A stretch of 10,860 bases of DNA from JASJHI01 sp033791105 (GTDB lineage: Bacteria; Actinomycetota; Acidimicrobiia; Acidimicrobiales; Ilumatobacteraceae): positions 1-10,860 of the forward strand of contig JASJHI010000012.1 of NCBI GenBank assembly GCA_033791105.1, in the 5' to 3' direction. Position numbers and translations under genes: made by a program. Below, piece by piece: positions 7,469 through 10,860 of this stretch. Each line of letters begins with the position of its first letter. Position 1 is the stretch's first letter. Under the pieces are notes generated by a model that saw nothing but the letters and a program-made list of their open reading frames with translations, had not been told where the DNA came from and did not search any database.

Positions 7469-7474
7469 TACGGT
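7469..7474 (+). promoter_or_regulatory. Putative -10 box of the formyl-THF cyclo-ligase gene (leaderless)
   Basis: TACGGT lies 6 bases before the ATG at 7481. A second candidate, TACTAG, sits at 7457-7462 and would give a leader of about 18 bases. Both lie in the 84-base gap shared with the divergent flavin reductase operon. Confidence 0.4.
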
Positions 7475-7480
7475 GCGGGG

Positions 7481-7948
7481 ATGCCGGGGGAACGGGTCGG
7501 GGCACTGTCGAAGGCCGAGCTGCGGACAGAGATGCGGCGGGCACGGCGCGCGATCGAGGACGTCGCCGAGCGATCGAGGTTGATTTGGGCGAGGGTGACG
7601 GCGCTCGACGGGCTGCGGTCGGCGCGACGGTTGATGGTGTTCACGTCGATTCCGGGCGAGCCGGACACGTCGTCGTTCATCCGCTGGTGCGCGTCGCGGG
7701 ACAAGGGCATCGCGGTACCGGAGGACGAGCCGGACCCGAAATGGCCCGATGTGGTGATCGTGCCGGGACTCGCGTTCACGGTGGCGGGCGAGCGGCTGGG
7801 ACAGGGCGGCGGCTGGTACGACCGATTTCTGGCGCAGTGCCGGGAGGACTGCGTGACGGTCGGGGTCGGATTCCGAGAGCAGGTGGTCGACTCGTTGCCG
7901 ACCGAGGACCACGACGTCGTACTCGACATCGTCGTCACCGACGGTTGA
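7481..7948 (+). CDS. 5-formyltetrahydrofolate cyclo-ligase, short form
   Basis: ATP-dependent enzyme of folate metabolism (5,10-methenyltetrahydrofolate synthetase, MTHFS) that returns 5-formyl-THF to the active one-carbon pool. Family marks are the N-terminal SKAELRTEMRRARRAI with the nucleotide-contacting K11, FTSIPGEPDTS (54-64) at the folate site, VVIVPGLAFTVAGERLGQGGGWYDRFL (91-117) with the GxGGGxYDR nucleotide loop, and the terminal LPTEDHDVVLDIVVT. At 155 residues it is shorter than the usual 180-200. The stretch that normally runs from the strand after helix 3 to the G-I-x-E-P motif seems collapsed into KGIAVPEDEPDPKWPD. The reading frame is clean, with no sign of a frameshift. The ATG at 7481 is used because upstream codons are not family-like and overlap the promoter. 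It is convergent with the DUF6356 gene, 12 bases away. Confidence 0.88.
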   Translation: MPGERVGALSKAELRTEMRRARRAIEDVAERSRLIWARVTALDGLRSARRLMVFTSIPGEPDTSSFIRWCASRDKGIAVPEDEPDPKWPDVVIVPGLAFTVAGERLGQGGGWYDRFLAQCREDCVTVGVGFREQVVDSLPTEDHDVVLDIVVTDG

Positions 7949-7960
7949 GCACGAGATCGA

Positions 7961-8221
7961 TCAGGCGGCGGCTGCGTCGTCGAGCGGAGTGATGTAGTCG
8001 GGGGCGTTGACCGCCCGGGTGCCGCTGGTCATCCGGTCCTTGAGCGCACAGATCCGGCGGCTGGCAGTGGTCTCGCACAATGACGGCACGATCGCGTGAA
8101 CCGCCGCCGCTCCGGCGGCGATCGCAAGGTCGCGGGAGAATCCGAGCGCAACGCGACAGTGCTCGCCCCACGTCTCGCCGACCGCGGCCGGGTGCTCGGT
8201 GAACTGGCTCCGCACATCCAT
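7961..8221 (-). CDS. Small DUF6356 family membrane protein
   Basis: An 86-residue protein matching the pattern I associate with DUF6356: FTEHPAAVGETWGEHCRVALGFS (7-29), a hydrophobic helix LAIAAGAAAVHAIVPSLC (32-49) and a TTASRRICALKDRM tail (51-64). One membrane helix is likely. Function is unknown. The ATG at 8221 is chosen because family similarity begins there and a TANNNT box stands 6 bases upstream; a longer open frame to 8383 gives non-family sequence that would run into the divergent Lrp promoter. The gene shares a 113-base divergent intergenic region with the Lrp/AsnC regulator, so regulation by it is possible but unproven. Confidence 0.8.
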   Translation of the reverse strand: MDVRSQFTEHPAAVGETWGEHCRVALGFSRDLAIAAGAAAVHAIVPSLCETTASRRICALKDRMTSGTRAVNAPDYITPLDDAAAA

Positions 8222-8227
8222 GTGGAG

Positions 8228-8233
8228 ATCGTA
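8228..8233 (-). promoter_or_regulatory. Putative -10 box of the DUF6356 gene (leaderless)
   Basis: TACGAT on the minus strand lies 6 bases before the ATG, with no Shine-Dalgarno sequence between. It is embedded in the same CCGTACGATC 10-mer as the flavin reductase promoter. Confidence 0.5.
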
Positions 8234-8303
8234 CGGGACAGAGCCGAGTGGATTGTTGCGTTCTTTGCACCAAGCGGGTCGATTCGCGCTGATACATGCC
8301 AGG

Positions 8304-8322
8304 TTGAACCAATATTGTGCAA
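8304..8322. promoter_or_regulatory. AT-rich dyad upstream of the Lrp/AsnC gene, candidate operator
   Basis: TTGAACCAATATTGTGCAA contains the perfect 8-bp palindrome CAATATTG (8310-8317) flanked by TTG and CAA arms. An inverted relative, TTGCACCAA, lies at 8265-8273. Lrp/AsnC proteins favour AT-centred dyads and often repress their own genes, so autoregulation is plausible. This stretch is noticeably more AT-rich than the surrounding sequence. Function is inferred. Confidence 0.35.
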
Positions 8323-8325
8323 GGA
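8321..8325 (+). promoter_or_regulatory. Ribosome-binding site deciding the Lrp/AsnC start
   Basis: AAGGA sits 9 bases before the GTG at 8335 and favours that start over the in-frame GTG at 8317. It makes this gene the clear leadered exception among the unit-leading genes in the window. A possible extended -10, TG-A-TACATG, at 8290-8298 would give a leader of about 30 bases. Confidence 0.5.
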
Positions 8326-8334
8326 TCGTCGATT

Positions 8335-8802
8335 GTGGACCTAGTTGATCGGGAAATTGTGCGTTTGTTGCAAGTCGACGCATCGCTCAGCGCCCGTGAG
8401 CTCGGCGACCGGGTCGGCCTCACCGCGACCCCCTGCTGGCGCCGTGTTCGGACCCTCGAGGACGCCGGGGTGATCACGAGCAGAGTCGCGCTGATCGAGC
8501 CCAGTGCGGTCAATCTCGGCGTGACGGCACTGGTGAACATCCGCACGATCGATCACAGCCCCAGCTGGGTGGAGCGCTTCAACTCCGCGGTCCAGGCCTT
8601 CCCCGAGATCGTCGAGGCGTACCGCACCAGCGGCGACATCGACTACACGCTCAAGGTGATGGTGCCGAGCATCGCCGACTACGACGAGTTCTACAAGCGC
8701 CTCATCGCCGCGGTCGACCTCTACGACGTGCGCAGCATCTTCGTGATGGAGGAGATGAAGCGCACCACCGCGCTCCCCCTCGACTATGTCGAGTTGACCT
8801 GA
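8335..8802 (+). CDS. Lrp/AsnC family transcriptional regulator
   Basis: A 155-residue DNA-binding regulator. Residues 1-60 form the winged helix-turn-helix: VDREIVRLLQVDASLSARELGDRVGL, then the recognition helix region TPCWRRVRTLEDAGVI. Residues 65-150 form the RAM ligand-binding domain, ending in the typical SIFVMEEMKRTTALPL. Such proteins assemble as dimers to octamers and usually sense amino acids. The effector here cannot be read from sequence, and nothing nearby is an obvious amino acid transporter. GTG 8335 is chosen on its AAGGA site; GTG 8317 would add six residues. It is divergent from the DUF6356 gene, and its last 19 bases overlap the convergent LysR gene. Confidence 0.94.
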   Translation: MDLVDREIVRLLQVDASLSARELGDRVGLTATPCWRRVRTLEDAGVITSRVALIEPSAVNLGVTALVNIRTIDHSPSWVERFNSAVQAFPEIVEAYRTSGDIDYTLKVMVPSIADYDEFYKRLIAAVDLYDVRSIFVMEEMKRTTALPLDYVELT

Positions 8803-9671
8803 GCCGCGGCCGCGGTGCGCAGGTCGCCGGCGAGGACATCGACGGCGGGGTCGGTCACGGATCCTGCTCGCCGGGCGAGCACGAGGCGGCGGGTCACGAG
8901 TGATGTTCCTGCGGTGAGTGGTCGCTCACCATGTTCGGCCTGCGCGCCCGGGAGCACCGTCCATCCCATGCCGAGGTGCACCATCTCGCGGAGCACCTCT
9001 GGCTGATGGCTCTCCGCCACAACCTCGAGCGCGGCGCCGCGTCGGCGCAGCTCGCCGACGATCAGGTGACGTGTATGTGAATCGCGGGGGAACAGCACCC
9101 ACGGTCCCCATGTGTGAGGTGACCCAGGTGGCCGGCCGGCGGGGGCGTACACGAACAGTTCGTCGGGCATCAGGTCGTCGAACTCGATCCCGATCGGTGT
9201 GGTCGCCGGCTGCACACAGACGGCGAGATCGAGCTCCCCGGCCACCAGCATGGCGGTCAGCTGCCCCGACGGCGCAACGGTCAGGCGGAGATCGACGTCT
9301 GCGTGGCGGGTACGAAAACTCCGCAACACATCCGGGTAGTGGAGGACCGCAGCGGCGTCGATCATCCCGACTCGCACCCGGCCGGTCGCCGCGCCGCTGA
9401 GTTGCGCGGCCCAGTGGACGAGGTCGCCGGTGAGTGCCAGCACGTGGTTGGCGTGGTCGAGGACCGGCTGCGCGGACGGTCGCAGGTGTCGTCGGCGCCC
9501 CTCGCGATCGAACAACTCGACGCCGAGCCGGCGTTCGAGCTCTGCGAGGCCCTGCGAGAGGGCCGATGCCGTGACGCCGACCCGTTCGGCCGCTTCCGCC
9601 CAGGTCGGTGCACCGGAGACGGCGACGAGGTATTCGAGTTGTCGAATCGAGAGGTCGGGCAGCGTTTGCAC
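8784..9671 (-). CDS. LysR family transcriptional regulator
   Basis: A 295-residue LysR-type regulator of normal length. Residues 7-66 are the N-terminal helix-turn-helix: IRQLEYLVAVSGAPTWAEAAERVGV, then SALSQGLAELERRLGVELFDR. A linker helix follows, then the two-lobed effector domain from about residue 92 (GRVRVGMIDAAAVLHYPDVLRSF, then LDLAVCVQP and LREMVHLGMGWTVLPG). The GTG at 9671 is 7 bases from a TATTCT box. It is divergent from the inositol-3-phosphate synthase gene across a 70-base gap that holds a T-N11-A dyad, the classic LysR arrangement for a regulator and its target. The effector is unknown. The 3' end overlaps the Lrp gene by 19 bases. Confidence 0.94.
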   Translation of the reverse strand: MQTLPDLSIRQLEYLVAVSGAPTWAEAAERVGVTASALSQGLAELERRLGVELFDREGRRRHLRPSAQPVLDHANHVLALTGDLVHWAAQLSGAATGRVRVGMIDAAAVLHYPDVLRSFRTRHADVDLRLTVAPSGQLTAMLVAGELDLAVCVQPATTPIGIEFDDLMPDELFVYAPAGRPPGSPHTWGPWVLFPRDSHTRHLIVGELRRRGAALEVVAESHQPEVLREMVHLGMGWTVLPGAQAEHGERPLTAGTSLVTRRLVLARRAGSVTDPAVDVLAGDLRTAAAAQVNST

Positions 9672-9678
9672 CGTGTGC

Positions 9679-9684
9679 AGAATA
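9679..9684 (-). promoter_or_regulatory. Putative -10 box of the LysR gene (leaderless)
   Basis: TATTCT on the minus strand lies 7 bases before the GTG start, with a TG just upstream (TG-TATTCT). It abuts the dyad at 9684-9702, so LysR bound there would be expected to repress its own gene. Confidence 0.5.
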
Positions 9685-9702
9685 CATCAGAGTTTCTGAA
9701 GT
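9684..9702. promoter_or_regulatory. LysR-box dyad between lysR and the inositol-phosphate synthase gene
   Basis: The core TCAGA-GTT-TCTGA (9687-9699) is a perfect 5-bp inverted repeat of the T-N11-A form bound by LysR-type proteins. With one mismatch the arms extend to AC and GT at 9684-9702. The centre is about 49 bases before the synthase ATG. A second palindrome, CGAATTCG (9708-9715), lies near the synthase -35 region and could be the activator-side site. The dyads are seen directly; the regulator assignment is inferred from position. Confidence 0.55.
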
Positions 9703-9727
9703 GAGATCGAATTCGTGCATGTTCCCT

Positions 9728-9733
9728 TAAGAT
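9728..9733 (+). promoter_or_regulatory. Putative -10 box of the inositol-3-phosphate synthase gene (leaderless)
   Basis: TAAGAT (within CTTAAGAT) lies 8 bases before the ATG at 9742, with no Shine-Dalgarno sequence between. No good -35 match is visible at 9705-9710 (GATCGA), which would suit a promoter that needs an activator. Confidence 0.5.
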
Positions 9734-9741
9734 CGTCGGCC

Positions 9742-10860
9742 ATGACTGCTCGACAGATCGCTCCCGCCACCGGCCGCCTCGGGGTGCTCACGCCCGGCAT
9801 GGGCGCCGTGGCCTCCACCTTCATCGCCGGTGTCATAGCGGCTCGCCAGGGCCTCAAGCCGCCGATCGGCTCGATCACACAGATGGCCCACATCCGTCTC
9901 GGCACGAAGGAAGATGAACGCAACCCGCTGATCCGCGAGTTCGTACCGCTCGCCGAACTCGACGACCTCGTGTTCGGTGGATGGGACCCGATCTCACCGA
10001 ACGCTCTCGAGGCCGCCCGCACTGCCGGTGTGCTCGAGGGCCAGGACCTCAACGCGATCTCCGGCGAACTCGAGGGCGTCGTTCCGATGGCCGCGGTATT
10101 CGACCAGCGCTGGGTGTCGAGACTCGACGGCGTGCGCGTCAAGGACATCGCGAACAAGTGGGATCAGGCGATGGCGCTGATCGACGACATCGCCTCGTTC
10201 AAGGCCGAGAACGACTGCGACCGACTCGTGATGGTGTGGTGCGGTTCGACCGAGGCCTACCAGGAGCCCTCAGCGGTGCACGCATCGGTCGCCGCGTTCG
10301 AGCAGGGACTCAAGGACGACGATGCGAACATCTCGCCGAGCCAGATCTATGCGTATGCCGCGCTGCAGTCCGATGTGCCGTTCGCCAATGGCGCGCCGAA
10401 CCTCAGCGTCGACATCGATTGCATGATCGAGTTGTCGAGGTCGCGCGGCGTCCCGATCGCCGGCAAGGACTTCAAGACCGGCCAGACGTTGATGAAGACC
10501 CTGCTCGCGCCCGGCTTCAAGGCTCGGATGCTCGGTCTCCGCGGGTGGTACTCGACCAACATCTTGGGCAACCGCGACGGGGAAGTGCTCGACGATCCCG
10601 AGAACTTCAGGTCGAAGGAGGTCTCCAAGCTCGGCGTGCTCGACACGATCCTCCAGCCCGAGACGTACCCGGACCTCTACGGCGAGATCGACCACGTCGT
10701 GCGCATCAACTACTACCCGCCGCGCGGTGACAACAAGGAAGGGTGGGACGCGATCGACATCTTCGGTTGGCTCGGCTACCCGATGCAAATCAAGGTCGAC
10801 TTCCTCTGCCGCGACTCGATCCTCGCCGCGCCGATCGTGCTCGACCTGGCGCTGTTCATG
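9742..10860 (+). CDS. ino1: Inositol-3-phosphate synthase, 5' part
   Basis: NAD-dependent cytoplasmic enzyme converting glucose 6-phosphate to inositol 3-phosphate (also called 1L-myo-inositol-1-phosphate), the first step to inositol for phosphatidylinositol and, in actinobacteria, mycothiol. My translation from the ATG gives 373 uninterrupted codons to the window edge; family members of this type are near 430 residues, so a short C-terminal part is missing. The NAD-binding turn is LGVLTPGMGAVAST (13-26). Active-site blocks are NGAPNLSVDI (216-225), the near-invariant GKDFKTGQTLMKT (241-253), LRGWYSTNILGNRDG (266-280), INYYPPRGDNKEGWD (322-336) and LCRDSILAAPIVLDL (355-369). It belongs to the longer bacterial type rather than the shorter mycobacterial Ino1. 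The start is supported by the TAAGAT box 8 bases upstream. It is divergent from lysR, its likely regulator. Confidence 0.96.
   Translation, partial: MTARQIAPATGRLGVLTPGMGAVASTFIAGVIAARQGLKPPIGSITQMAHIRLGTKEDERNPLIREFVPLAELDDLVFGGWDPISPNALEAARTAGVLEGQDLNAISGELEGVVPMAAVFDQRWVSRLDGVRVKDIANKWDQAMALIDDIASFKAENDCDRLVMVWCGSTEAYQEPSAVHASVAAFEQGLKDDDANISPSQIYAYAALQSDVPFANGAPNLSVDIDCMIELSRSRGVPIAGKDFKTGQTLMKTLLAPGFKARMLGLRGWYSTNILGNRDGEVLDDPENFRSKEVSKLGVLDTILQPETYPDLYGEIDHVVRINYYPPRGDNKEGWDAIDIFGWLGYPMQIKVDFLCRDSILAAPIVLDLALFM

Noticed and set aside
8221..8383. Longer DUF6356 protein starting at 8383, adding 54 residues.
   Set aside because: The extra residues do not resemble the family, overlap the divergent Lrp gene start, and would put the well-placed TACGAT box inside the coding region.
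8804..8815. Perfect 12-bp palindrome CCGCGGCCGCGG directly after the Lrp stop, as a possible terminator.
   Set aside because: It has no loop and no T tract, and it encodes the Ala run near the C-terminus of the LysR protein, so GC-rich Ala codons explain it.
9981..10730. Open frame of 249 codons on the plus strand inside the inositol-3-phosphate synthase gene.
   Set aside because: It is an Arg-rich out-of-frame shadow. The true frame from 9742 shows continuous strong similarity to the synthase family.
1..10860. Mobile element, phage, defence island, CRISPR array, tRNA or riboswitch.
   Set aside because: No transposase, integrase, repeat array, attachment-like duplication or RNA fold was seen. 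Nearly every base is in a recognisable chromosomal gene, and the intergenic gaps are all under 115 bases.

Overview
The window looks like an ordinary, very gene-dense chromosomal stretch from a high-GC actinobacterium. Gene content (GatB, IlvD, a long-type inositol-3-phosphate synthase, DUF3054 and DUF6356 proteins), GTG starts and apparent leaderless promoters fit Actinobacteria. My impression is Acidimicrobiia (Ilumatobacter-like), but that rests on resemblance and I could not test it. There are thirteen genes, two of them cut by the window edges. No RNA gene, insertion sequence, CRISPR array, prophage or gene-free stretch above 300 bases was seen.

Layout. 1-854 (+): 3' part of gatB. 835-2542 (-): a two-gene cation/proton antiport unit, with a KhtT-like TrkA-C regulatory subunit followed by a CPA2 (Kef/KhtU-type) membrane subunit whose 3' end overlaps gatB. 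2632-4338 (+): ilvD, divergent from the antiport unit. 4395-7396 (-): a probable four-gene operon, read in order as flavin reductase, DUF3054 membrane protein, six-helix membrane protein of unknown function, and beta-lactamase-fold serine hydrolase. 7481-7948 (+): a short 5-formyltetrahydrofolate cyclo-ligase. 7961-8221 (-): a small DUF6356 membrane protein. 8335-8802 (+): an Lrp/AsnC regulator. 8784-9671 (-): a LysR regulator whose 3' end overlaps the Lrp gene. 9742-10860 (+): inositol-3-phosphate synthase, cut by the window end and divergent from lysR.

How it fits together. Most genes are housekeeping or metabolic: tRNA amidation, branched-chain amino acid synthesis, folate salvage, inositol for phosphatidylinositol or mycothiol-type products, and ion homeostasis. 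The most informative signals are in the short intergenic gaps. Six of the eight transcription-unit-leading starts in the window have a TANNNT -10 hexamer 6-8 bases upstream of the start codon, the arrangement expected for leaderless mRNAs. Genes inside the operon lack it and some have Shine-Dalgarno-like sequences instead. Two of these promoters carry good dyads: a 16-bp near-palindrome over the ilvD -10 box, and a T-N11-A LysR box between lysR and the inositol-phosphate synthase gene. I did not find a clearly novel multi-gene system. The best leads are these regulatory sites, the shortened cyclo-ligase and the uncharacterised membrane-protein operon.
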